Under the pieces are notes generated by a model. The model saw only the letters and a program-made list of their open reading frames with translations, searched no databases and was not told the DNA's origin. The position numbers and the translations under genes are program-made. From Streptomyces apocyni (GTDB lineage Bacteria > Actinomycetota > Actinomycetes > Streptomycetales > Streptomycetaceae), in NCBI RefSeq assembly GCF_009739465.1, contig NZ_WHOM01000033.1, positions 301,085-365,084 of the forward strand: a stretch of 64,000 bases of DNA, written 5' to 3'. Positions 1-7,088 of this stretch are shown piece after piece (within the stretch, counting starts at the first letter, position 1; every line of letters starts with the position of its first letter).

Positions 1-4
1 CGCT

Positions 5-748
5 TCAGACGGTGGGGGTGTCGCCGCGGCCGTTGGACCGGCCGACCCAGGCGTCGACGTCATAGCCGCGCTCCTCCCAGTAGCCGGGGCGTACCTTGTC
101 GGTGATGGTGATCCCGGAGAGCCATTTGGCTGACTTGTAGAAGTACATGGGCGCGACGTAGAGCCGCGCCGGGCCGCCGTGCGCGTGGCTGAGCGGCTTG
201 TCCCGCATGCGCAGCGCCACCAGGACGTCGTCGCGGCGGGCCTGGTGCAGCGTCAGGCTCTCGCTGTACGTGCCGTCGAAGCAGGTGAAGTACAGGGCTC
301 GGCCCTCGGGGTGTACTCCCGCGGCGTCCAGGAGCGCCGAGAGCCGTACGCCTTCGAACGGCGTCTGGGGCACCCGCCAGCCGGTGACGCACTGAACGTC
401 ACGGACGATCCGGGTCTGTGGCAGGGCGCGTAGCTGATCGAGGGTGTACGTGGCCGGGTGCTCGACCAAGCCGTCGATCTTCAGCTGGTAGGTGTCGGCG
501 TTCTTGCGCGGGACCGACGAGGCGACCGAGTAGTAGCGGAACCCGCCGCCCGCGGGGAGCAGTTCGGTCAGCCCGGTGGGATCGTTCTGGGCGATGGTCT
601 CAACGCCGCGCTGGAGCACGGGCGCGGCACCGAGGCCGACGGCGCCGAGGCCGAGCATGCCGAGGACGATCCGGCGGCCGACCGGCTTGCCGGATGCCTC
701 CGCGTCTGCGGTTTCGTCAGCGGTTTCGTCATACGGGATGGGGCTCAC
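5..748 (-). CDS. Tat-exported sulfite-oxidase-type molybdopterin oxidoreductase
   Basis: Predicted 247-residue enzyme of the sulfite oxidase molybdopterin family, probably active outside the membrane. A twin-arginine motif (GRRIVLG, residues 24-30) precedes a hydrophobic stretch and suggests Tat export of the folded cofactor-loaded protein. Cys120 in VQCVTGW is the expected molybdenum ligand, and the HGGPARLYVAP...YKSAKWL stretch (about 190-210) is the typical cofactor-binding segment. No dimerisation domain is present, so it resembles the short MsrP/YuiH-like members. The GTG start is the only in-frame choice, but GGGAGG abuts it with no spacer, so the true start is uncertain. The substrate is unknown. 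The redox partner, often a cytochrome b561-like membrane protein, could lie beyond the left edge. Confidence 0.85.
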   Translation of the reverse strand: MSPIPYDETADETADAEASGKPVGRRIVLGMLGLGAVGLGAAPVLQRGVETIAQNDPTGLTELLPAGGGFRYYSVASSVPRKNADTYQLKIDGLVEHPATYTLDQLRALPQTRIVRDVQCVTGWRVPQTPFEGVRLSALLDAAGVHPEGRALYFTCFDGTYSESLTLHQARRDDVLVALRMRDKPLSHAHGGPARLYVAPMYFYKSAKWLSGITITDKVRPGYWEERGYDVDAWVGRSNGRGDTPTV

Positions 749-812
749 CCTCCCGAGTTGAGCACCCGCGGCCGCTGAAGGCCAGGGGCCGCGGGGTGAC
801 GTCAGACTTCCG

Positions 813-2366
813 TCATGCTTGTACGGGCGTGGTCTCGGAGTCGCGGGACTCGGCGGCCTTCTCCAGCTGGAACGCCTCGTTGCCGAGGCCGATCCTCGCG
901 TGCAGCTCGGGGTTCCTGCCGCGCAGCACCGCCCCGTACACCAGCCCGGTCAGGGCGGCGGCGACGATGATGCCGGGCAGCACCCAGCGCAGCAGCGAGC
1001 CCGGGCCGGAGCCGACCAGGACCGCGAAGTCCTTGACCGTGTAGACGGCGATGGTCACCAGCGCCAGTCCGGCGATCGCGGCCGCGACCAGCCGCCAGGC
1101 CTGGGCACGGGCCGCACCACGCCGTACGAAGAAGGCGATCACGGCCGCGGACGCGGCGGCCATCAGCGTGATCACGCCGAGCGCGCCGACGTTGCCCATC
1201 CAGGTGAACAGTTGCAGTACGGGCGTGGTGGGGTCGCCGACCGGTCCGTCGTCGGTGAGCGCGAAGGCGAGCACGATGACCAGGGAGACCGCGCTCTGCA
1301 GCAGCGATCCCGTGCCGGGGGCACCGCTGGCGCTGTTCGTCCGGCCGAAGGCAGCGGGCAGCAGGCCCTCGCGGCCCATGGCGAAGGCGTACCGGGCCAC
1401 GACGTTGTGGAAGCTGAGCAGGGCGGCGAACATTCCCGTCAGGAACAGAACGTGCAGTACGTCGGTGAAGGTTCCCCCGAGTCTGGTCTCGGTGAGGGCG
1501 AAGAGCAGATTGGGGCCCTGCTCCTCGGACGCGCCGACGATCGAGGAGGGTCCGGCGGCGACGGTCAGGGCCCAGGAGCTGAAGGCGAGAAAGAGCGCGG
1601 CGAAGCCCACGGCCAGGAACATCACGCGGGAGACGACGACCTGCGGCCGGCTGGTCTCCTCCGCGTACACGGGTGCCTGCTCGAAGCCGACGAACGCGGC
1701 GAAGCAGAAGCACAGGGCCGTACCGAGTCCGGCGCCGGTGAGGGTGTCGGGGTTGAAGGCGTGCAGCGACAGGCCTTCCTTGGCCGGGTCGGCGACGGCG
1801 GCGAAGTTGAAGATGACGACCAGGGCGACCTCGATGAGCAGCAGGACGCCGAGCACCTTGGCGTTCAGGTCGATCTTCAGCCAGCCGAGTACGCCGACGA
1901 CGGCGACGGCGAGCAGCGCCGGTATCCACCAGGCGAGTTCGATGTCGAGGTAGAGGCCGAACAGCACCGAGACCTCGAAGCCGAGGATGCCGTAGACGCC
2001 GACCTGCATGGCGGAGTACGCGACGAGTGCCACCAGCGAGGCCCCGACGCCCGCCGTGCCGCCGAGACCGCGGGCGATGTACGCGTAGAACGCACCGGCG
2101 TTGTGGACGTGGCGGCTCATCTCGGCGTATCCGACGCTGAACAGGATCAGGACGATGCCGAGTACGACGAAGAGGAGCGGGGTGCCGACGACCCCCATCA
2201 CGCCGAATGTTGTGGGCATGACACCTGCGACTACCAAGAGAGGGGCGCTGGCGGCCAGCACGGAGAGCAGCAGGCCCATGGTGCCGAGGCGGCCTGCGCG
2301 CAGGGCGCTGCCCTGCCCCTTGAAGGTCTTTATGCCCTCGGTCGTACGCGAACTGCCCGTAGACAT
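813..2366 (-). CDS. APC-family amino acid permease
   Basis: 517-residue polytopic membrane protein with about 12-13 hydrophobic segments. The N-terminal part (GRLGTMGLLLSVLAASAPL, then FSVGYAEMSRHVHNAGAFYAY around residues 75-95) matches the TM1-TM3 core of amino acid-polyamine-organocation permeases, where the first helix carries the substrate-binding break. It should import or exchange amino acids or polyamines. The substrate cannot be read from sequence. The start is ATG, with GAAAGGAC about 10 nt upstream. An 18-bp tandem repeat lies just upstream and could fall in the 5' leader. It is followed by the molybdoenzyme on the same strand after about 65 bp, but a functional link is not evident. 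Confidence 0.9.
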   Translation of the reverse strand: MSTGSSRTTEGIKTFKGQGSALRAGRLGTMGLLLSVLAASAPLLVVAGVMPTTFGVMGVVGTPLLFVVLGIVLILFSVGYAEMSRHVHNAGAFYAYIARGLGGTAGVGASLVALVAYSAMQVGVYGILGFEVSVLFGLYLDIELAWWIPALLAVAVVGVLGWLKIDLNAKVLGVLLLIEVALVVIFNFAAVADPAKEGLSLHAFNPDTLTGAGLGTALCFCFAAFVGFEQAPVYAEETSRPQVVVSRVMFLAVGFAALFLAFSSWALTVAAGPSSIVGASEEQGPNLLFALTETRLGGTFTDVLHVLFLTGMFAALLSFHNVVARYAFAMGREGLLPAAFGRTNSASGAPGTGSLLQSAVSLVIVLAFALTDDGPVGDPTTPVLQLFTWMGNVGALGVITLMAAASAAVIAFFVRRGAARAQAWRLVAAAIAGLALVTIAVYTVKDFAVLVGSGPGSLLRWVLPGIIVAAALTGLVYGAVLRGRNPELHARIGLGNEAFQLEKAAESRDSETTPVQA

Positions 2367-2400
2367 GGCAGGGGTTGTCCTTTCGTCAGGTCTGGTGTGT

Positions 2401-2490
2401 CAGGTCGAGCAGGCGGAGCAGGTTGGTCAGACAGAGCAGGTCGAGCAGACGGAGCAGGTCGAGCAGGCGGAGCGGGTCGAGCGCATCAGG
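2401..2490. repeat. 18-bp tandem repeat, five degenerate units
   Basis: Units beginning at 2401, 2419, 2437, 2455 and 2473. Units 1 and 4 are identical (CAGGTCGAGCAGGCGGAG), units 2 and 3 are variants and unit 5 is decayed. The array fills the space between the permease start and the stop codon of the upstream hypothetical gene and runs a few bases into that gene's end. Confidence 0.85.
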
Positions 2491-3457
2491 CCGCGCCGAG
2501 CGCGGCGTTGCGCGCGGCGCGGAAGGCCGCCCCGGGGTCGCGGTCCGGGTAGGCCCAGGGCTCCCTCGTCCCCTGTGTCCCGATCCGGTGGAAGAGCGCC
2601 GCCGCCTCCGCCGCCCGGCCCTCGCAGAACTTGGCGTGGGCGAGGAAGTTGAGGTCGATCCGGTTCCTCGGGTGGCTGCTGCCGCCCCACTCAAGCCACC
2701 AGTCGAAGGCGGCCTTCATCACCAGCCGGGCGCGGCGGCCCGTCCAGTGCTGGGAGGTCTCGGGGTCGGCGGGTTCGCTGCCGACCGAGGCGAGCACCCG
2801 GTAGCGCTCGGCGTGTGCCACCACCGGAAGCACCGCCAACGGCGAGTCGGCCGGGGCCTGTTCCACCGCCCAGGCGGCGAAGTCGTACACCTCGTGCAGG
2901 GGGTCCTGCCCCGCTGCCGTACGGCGCTCGGCGAGCCGCGCGACCATCAGGTGATGGGCGTGGTGGTGCTCTGGATGCCGGTGGCGCACCTCGTCGAAGA
3001 GCCGGACCACCTCTTCCTCGGTGCCCAGCGTGCGGGCCAGGATGAGCAGGGCGAGCCAGGGCGTGGGGTCAGCCATGGCCAGGGCCGCGGCGGTGTGGCA
3101 CGCCTCCTGGGCACGTTCGGCTCGCTCCTTGCCGCGCAGCGCGCGGAAAACCGCCGCGCAGGCCACCAGCGCGGCGGCATCGGCGCTCTCCGGCTCCGCG
3201 AGCCGCCACTCCTGGGCCCAGGCTCCGGTGGACCGCGGCTGGGCCAGGACGACCATGCGGTGTCCGCGGCGGTCCCAGTCGTCACCCGTATCGGCGAGCA
3301 GCGAGCGGGCCGCCGTCCAGCGGCCGCGGTCCAGCGCGGTGCGCGCGGCGACCAGCTCGGCGTCGTCGAGTGCGGGGTCGAAGCCCTGTGCGCCCCGTCT
3401 GCGGGAACGCCCGAGGGGTGGTGGCGGGGACAGCGGGCTTCCTCCACAATGCGGCAT
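2486..3457 (-). CDS. Hypothetical protein, alpha-helical repeat type
   Basis: 323 residues with no signal peptide or membrane segment. After a Pro/Arg-rich start the sequence is almost entirely Ala/Leu/Glu/Arg-rich helical pairs (for example residues 60-260), consistent with a TPR-like or solenoid fold. A conserved-looking tail contains NRIDLNFLAHAKFCEGRAAE and WAYPDRDPGAAF. I do not recognise a catalytic motif. The role is unknown; a scaffold or binding role is only inference. The ATG at 3457 is the first start available, and the Pro-rich first 20 residues could be untranslated if a later start is used. It is not obviously in an operon with the permease, because a tandem repeat separates them. 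Confidence 0.7.
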   Translation of the reverse strand: MPHCGGSPLSPPPPLGRSRRRGAQGFDPALDDAELVAARTALDRGRWTAARSLLADTGDDWDRRGHRMVVLAQPRSTGAWAQEWRLAEPESADAAALVACAAVFRALRGKERAERAQEACHTAAALAMADPTPWLALLILARTLGTEEEVVRLFDEVRHRHPEHHHAHHLMVARLAERRTAAGQDPLHEVYDFAAWAVEQAPADSPLAVLPVVAHAERYRVLASVGSEPADPETSQHWTGRRARLVMKAAFDWWLEWGGSSHPRNRIDLNFLAHAKFCEGRAAEAAALFHRIGTQGTREPWAYPDRDPGAAFRAARNAALGAA

Positions 3458-3612
3458 GCGAGCGGATGATCACGCACAGCAAACCGGTCGGAACGCTCCG
3501 CGTCAAGACCGGTCTGGACCTCTACTGGTGTCCAACTTCGCTCTCGCGTCCCCCAGTTCGGCCCCCACCTGCACAGATGCCCATTCGGCGACCCGGCACG
3601 TACGCTGACGGA

Positions 3613-4071
3613 ATGTCTGACCTCGCCGCCCTACCACGCTTCGAACTCGCCTTTCCCGGGCCGCTACGCGACAAGTTGATCGCCGCCGTCCTGTCCGGGG
3701 CGAAGACCACGACCACCGGACTGCTGGCCCACTACGAGGCCGAGGGTGAGGCCCTGCCCGTACCCGGCACGCGGAGTGTCCTGCTGGATTCCGACGCGCG
3801 CGGCGTGGCCATTGTCGAGATCACCGAGGTGCGCACGCTGCCGCTCGGGGACGTCGACCTGCGGCACGCGGTGGACGAGGGCGAGGGTGACCAGACGGTG
3901 GCCGCTTGGCGCGCCTCACACGAGCGGTTCTGGCACGGCCCGGAGTCGCTGGAGGTCCTGGGCGACCCGGGGTTCCGCGTCGACGACACGACGCTGGTCG
4001 TCACCGAGCGCTTCCGGGTCGCCGAGCTCGTCGATCCGCCCGCTCGCGTGGATGACGGCTTGGATGGCTGA
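3613..4071 (+). CDS. ASCH-domain protein
   Basis: 152-residue cytoplasmic protein. The sequence FPGPLRDKLIAAVLSGAKTTTTGLL (split here by position: residues 15-39), the central beta strands VAIVEITEVRTLPLGDVD, and the SHERFW segment near residue 100 are characteristic of the ASCH domain, a PUA-like fold that binds RNA or modified nucleosides. Stand-alone ASCH proteins of this size include ribonucleases and N4-acetylcytidine hydrolases, but neither activity can be assigned here. The start was chosen at ATG 3613; the frame stays open further upstream but that part looks non-coding. A NUDIX hydrolase follows after 61 bp on the same strand, which would suit nucleotide housekeeping. Confidence 0.85.
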   Translation: MSDLAALPRFELAFPGPLRDKLIAAVLSGAKTTTTGLLAHYEAEGEALPVPGTRSVLLDSDARGVAIVEITEVRTLPLGDVDLRHAVDEGEGDQTVAAWRASHERFWHGPESLEVLGDPGFRVDDTTLVVTERFRVAELVDPPARVDDGLDG

Positions 4072-4132
4072 TCGAACGAAGGCTCGAACGATGGCTCGGA
4101 TGGCGGATCGAATGGCGGATGGGATGGCGGGC

Positions 4133-4660
4133 ATGAGCGCTGACGAACTGCTGGACATCGTGGACGAACAGGACCGGGTCGTCGGGCAGGCCCCGCGCGG
4201 CGTTGCCTACCGCGAGCGGCTGCGGCACCGGGCCGTGTTCGTACTCGCGCGAGACGCCGATGACCGGGTGTTCGTGCACCGCAGGACCCCGACCAAGCTG
4301 GTCTTCCCCTCGCTGTACGACATGTTCGTGGGCGGCGTCGTCGGCGCGGGCGAGTCGTATGACACGGCGGCGCTCCGGGAGGCCGAGGAGGAGCTCGGCG
4401 TCTCGGGGCTGCCTCGCCCCCGGCCGCTCTTCAGGTTCCTGTACGAGACCGCGGAGCACACCTGGTGGTCGTCCGTGTACGAGGTACGCTGCACCCTCCC
4501 CGTGCGGCCGCAGGTGGAGGAGGTCGCCTGGTACGCCTTCCTCGACGAGCGGGAGCTGGAGCGACGGCTGGCCGACTGGGAGTGGGTGCCGGACGGGCTC
4601 GCGGCGTACGAGCGGCTCCAGGCGTTCCGTAGGACGGCGGACGGCTCCCCGCCCGGCTGA
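4133..4660 (+). CDS. NUDIX hydrolase
   Basis: 175-residue enzyme with a complete Nudix box: GVVGAGESYDTAAL followed by REAEEELGV (about residues 67-89), giving the G-x5-E-x7-REUxEExGU pattern that binds the metal. The N-terminal ELLDIVDEQDRVVGQAPR resembles isopentenyl-diphosphate isomerase-like NUDIX proteins (YfcD type) rather than MutT, so the substrate may not be a nucleotide. The start ATG at 4133 lies after a low-complexity run rich in GGATGG (about 4060-4130) that is probably untranslated. The last codons and the stop are duplicated just downstream (4661-4679). Confidence 0.88.
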   Translation: MSADELLDIVDEQDRVVGQAPRGVAYRERLRHRAVFVLARDADDRVFVHRRTPTKLVFPSLYDMFVGGVVGAGESYDTAALREAEEELGVSGLPRPRPLFRFLYETAEHTWWSSVYEVRCTLPVRPQVEEVAWYAFLDERELERRLADWEWVPDGLAAYERLQAFRRTADGSPPG

Positions 4661-4679
4661 CGGCTCCCCGCCCGGCTAG
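4642..4679. repeat. 19-bp tandem duplication across a stop codon
   Basis: CGGCTCCCCGCCCGGCT occurs at 4642-4658 and again at 4661-4677, with a 19-bp period. The first copy encodes the C-terminus and stop (TGA) of the NUDIX gene. The second ends in TAG. Confidence 0.85.
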
Positions 4680-4725
4680 GGCCCTGCCCAGCGGATCGGG
4701 CCCTGGCCAGGAGTAGGGTCGTAGG

Positions 4726-5118
4726 GTGATCGACTTCGTGGCATCGCTCCGGCTGTGGTTCTCGCCCCGGCGGCTCCGTGAGGAGGGCGAGACCCCTGAC
4801 TACCGCTTCTCCCTCGCCAACGAGCGCACCTTCCTGGCGTGGGTCCGTACGTCCATGGCGCTGGTGGCGGGCGGTTTCGCCGTGGACCAGTTCCTGCCGG
4901 ACCTGCGGTGGGGCTGGCGGGTCGGGTTCGCGATCTCGCTGCTCGCCTTCGGTGCCCTGTGCTCGCTGCGCGCCATCAACCACTGGGTGCGCTGTGAGCT
5001 GGCGATGCGGCGCGGTGAGGATCTGCCCGCCTCCCGCTTTCCCGCCCTCCTGAGCATCGCGGTCGGCCTGGTGGCGGCACTGATCACGGTGGCCCTGCTG
5101 GCCGGCTGGGTCGGGTGA
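4726..5118 (+). CDS. DUF202 (YidH-type) membrane protein
   Basis: 130 residues with three predicted membrane helices (about 48-62, 68-83 and 105-127) after an N-terminal cytoplasmic part. The motif LANERTFLAWVRTSMAL (about residues 29-45) is the signature of DUF202 proteins. Biochemical function is unknown. It forms a coupled pair with the next gene: its TGA overlaps the GTG start (GTGA at 5115-5118). Such DUF202 pairs are common in actinobacteria. Confidence 0.87.
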   Translation: MIDFVASLRLWFSPRRLREEGETPDYRFSLANERTFLAWVRTSMALVAGGFAVDQFLPDLRWGWRVGFAISLLAFGALCSLRAINHWVRCELAMRRGEDLPASRFPALLSIAVGLVAALITVALLAGWVG

Positions 5119-5456
5119 GCGACCCGGCGCCCCAGCGGGCATCCGAACCTGACGCCGAGCGCGATGCCGGTCTCCAGCCGGAACGCACCCGGCTGGCATG
5201 GCGGCGTACCACTCTCACCTGCACGGTCGCCGCGTCCCTGGCCGCCCGGCAGACCATGCGTAACGGAGGGACGGGCGGGCTGGTCGCCCTGGCGGGCATC
5301 CTGCTGATCTGGCTGGGTTTTCTGGCGCTGGCCCACTTCCGTATCACGACGCTGAGCGTCGCGCGCCCACGCGGACTGCGGTGGCGGGAGGCTCTGGCGA
5401 CCGTCGGCTGCGCGGTGACGCTGGCGGCCTGCGCGATGCCGCTGATCATGCGATGA
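5115..5456 (+). CDS. DUF202-family membrane protein, second of a pair
   Basis: 113 residues. A charged N-terminus leads into LQPERTRLAWRRTTLT (about residues 18-33), a diverged version of the DUF202 signature in the preceding gene, followed by three hydrophobic helices. The GTG start overlaps the upstream stop, so translation is probably coupled and the two proteins may form a hetero-oligomer (inference). Function is unknown. Confidence 0.85.
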   Translation: MSDPAPQRASEPDAERDAGLQPERTRLAWRRTTLTCTVAASLAARQTMRNGGTGGLVALAGILLIWLGFLALAHFRITTLSVARPRGLRWREALATVGCAVTLAACAMPLIMR

Positions 5457-5574
5457 CGGTGGCCAGCTCATCCCCGCCCACTCCCATCCGGCATCGCGGG
5501 ACCAATCAGGCCAAACGGCCATAAGACGCTAGCCTGGAGACGTCAGCGTTCTCGGACTCCCGAAGGCGATCACC

Positions 5575-5871
5575 ATGAGCACCCTCCACCAGGAGCACCC
5601 CCTCCACGAGCACGTTCACGGCCCCGCCTGCGGCCACCCCGAGGTGCCGCACGGCGACCACGTCGACTACGCGCACGACGGGCATCTGCACCGCCAGCAC
5701 TCCGGCCACTGGGACGAGTGCGAGCAGAACGGACACGTCCCGCACGAGGGGCACGAGCACCAGCATCGCGAGGGTTGCGGCCACGCGGCGGTGCCACATG
5801 GCGACCACGTCGACTACCTCCACGAGGGGCACCGGCACGCGGCGCATGACGGGCACTGGGACGACCACTGA
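5575..5871 (+). CDS. Internally duplicated His-rich, probably metal-binding protein
   Basis: 98-residue soluble protein with about a quarter histidine. It is built from two similar halves. Half 1 contains HGPACGHPEVPHGDHVDY and ends in GHWDE; half 2 contains REGCGHAAVPHGDHVDY and ends in GHWDDH. Each half carries one Cys in CGH, an identical VPHGDHVDY core and HxH clusters. Such composition fits binding of zinc, nickel, cobalt or copper as a store or chaperone. No enzyme motif is seen, and database names given to relatives (for example transporter or dehydratase) would not be supported by this sequence. The gene appears monocistronic, with its own upstream gap and a strong hairpin downstream. 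Confidence 0.8.
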   Translation: MSTLHQEHPLHEHVHGPACGHPEVPHGDHVDYAHDGHLHRQHSGHWDECEQNGHVPHEGHEHQHREGCGHAAVPHGDHVDYLHEGHRHAAHDGHWDDH

Positions 5872-5909
5872 CCGGACACCCACGGCCGCCATCGGCCGCC
5901 CGGTCCTTC

Positions 5910-5964
5910 CCCCCGAACCCGCCGACTGACAGGATCTGACCGCCGGTCCTGCTGGGTTCGGGGG
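5910..5964 (+). terminator. Hairpin with 11-bp stem after the His-rich gene
   Basis: CCCCCGAACCC (5910-5920) pairs exactly with GGGTTCGGGGG (5954-5964). The 33-nt interior can also pair (CAGGA with TCCTG). It lies 39 nt after the stop of the His-rich gene and has no U-tract, as is usual in streptomycete terminators. A structured regulatory RNA is a less likely alternative. Confidence 0.6.
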
Positions 5965-6004
5965 AGCGTCGTGTCCCGGTCATTTTCGGGTAGCCACTGG
6001 ACGG

Positions 6005-6024
6005 CATACCGACTGGTCGGCATG
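6005..6024. promoter_or_regulatory. TetR-type operator, site A
   Basis: Near-perfect 20-bp inverted repeat CATACCGACTGGTCGGCATG: arms CATACCGAC and GTCGGCATG (8 of 9 pair) around TG. It sits 36 bp before the start of the phosphotransferase gene. Fourteen bases (GCATACCGACTGGT, 6004-6017) recur inverted upstream of the SDR gene at 9907-9920. The TetR encoded between them is the likely ligand. Confidence 0.75.
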
Positions 6025-6059
6025 ATGCTCCTCAGAGTCCACTCAGGAGGAGCGAACGC

Positions 6060-7082
6060 ATGACCTCAGACCAGCCACCGGGCCTCGACCTCGATCGGCT
6101 GCGCGGCTACCTCGACCAGCAGCGGCCCGGTCTGGTGCGCGGGCCGCTCACCGGACGGCGGATCGAGGGCGGGCGGTCGAACCTCACCTACGCCGTGTCC
6201 GACGGCACCTCCCGCTGGGTGGTACGGAGGCCACCGCTCGGGCACGTACTGGCCACCGCGCACGACATGAAGCGCGAGCACCGGGTGATCGACGCACTGC
6301 ACCCGACGGCGGTGCCCGTGCCCCGGCCGCTGCTCCTGTGCGAGGACGACACGGTGCTCGGGGCGCCGTTCTACGTGATGGAGTTCGTGGACGGCACGCC
6401 GTACCGCACCGCCGACGAACTCGTGCCGATCGGCCCCGAGCGCACCCGGAACGCCGTGCTGGCCCTGGTGGACACGCTGGTTGAGCTGCACGCCGTCGAC
6501 CCCGCCGAGGTCGGCCTCGCGGACTTCGGGCGGCCCGACGGCTTCCTGGACCGGCAGCTGCGGCGCTGGGGCAAGCAGCTGGACGCCTCGCGGGGCCGGG
6601 AGCTGGCCGGTATCGACGAGCTGCACGCCGCGCTCGGCCGCGAGCTGCCGCACTCCCCCGCACCCGCCGTGGTACACGGTGACTACCGCCTGGACAACGT
6701 CCTGCTCGGCGAGGACGACCGGATCAGGGCGGTACTGGACTGGGAAATGTCCACCCTGGGCGACCCGCTGACCGACCTCGGCCTGCTGGTGATGTACAGC
6801 CAGCCTCTGGAGCTGCCGAACTCGGCGATCAGCACCACCAGTTCGGCCCCTGGCCACCCGGACCCGCGAGAGCTGATCGAGCGGTACGCGGCGCTCTCCG
6901 GGCGGGATGTCTCGGCCGTCTCGTGGTACACGGCGTTCGCCTGGTTCAAGCTGGCCGTGATCCTCGAGGGCATCCACTACCGCTACACGCTCGGCCAGAC
7001 GGTCGGCGCCGGTTTCGACCGTATCGGCGAGCTGGTCCCCGTCTTCATCGACCACGGCCTGACGACCCTTCAGGAGGGCTGA
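6060..7082 (+). CDS. Phosphotransferase (APH/ACAD10-11 N-domain type)
   Basis: 340 residues with an aminoglycoside phosphotransferase-like kinase fold: N-lobe to about residue 110 (VMEFVDG hinge), catalytic loop VVHGDYRLDN at 204-213 and metal-binding DWEMSTLGDPLTDLG from 227. It resembles the kinase half of ACAD10/ACAD11 rather than an antibiotic-resistance enzyme. In that family (and LvaA of levulinate catabolism) the kinase phosphorylates the 4-hydroxyl of 4-hydroxyacyl-CoA. The ATG has AGGAGG 9 nt upstream. The acyl-CoA dehydrogenase follows 6 nt after the stop, so the pair reproduces as separate genes what the animal proteins carry as a fusion. An operator overlaps the upstream region (6005-6024). 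Confidence 0.88.
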   Translation: MTSDQPPGLDLDRLRGYLDQQRPGLVRGPLTGRRIEGGRSNLTYAVSDGTSRWVVRRPPLGHVLATAHDMKREHRVIDALHPTAVPVPRPLLLCEDDTVLGAPFYVMEFVDGTPYRTADELVPIGPERTRNAVLALVDTLVELHAVDPAEVGLADFGRPDGFLDRQLRRWGKQLDASRGRELAGIDELHAALGRELPHSPAPAVVHGDYRLDNVLLGEDDRIRAVLDWEMSTLGDPLTDLGLLVMYSQPLELPNSAISTTSSAPGHPDPRELIERYAALSGRDVSAVSWYTAFAWFKLAVILEGIHYRYTLGQTVGAGFDRIGELVPVFIDHGLTTLQEG

Positions 7083-7088
7083 CCTCTC

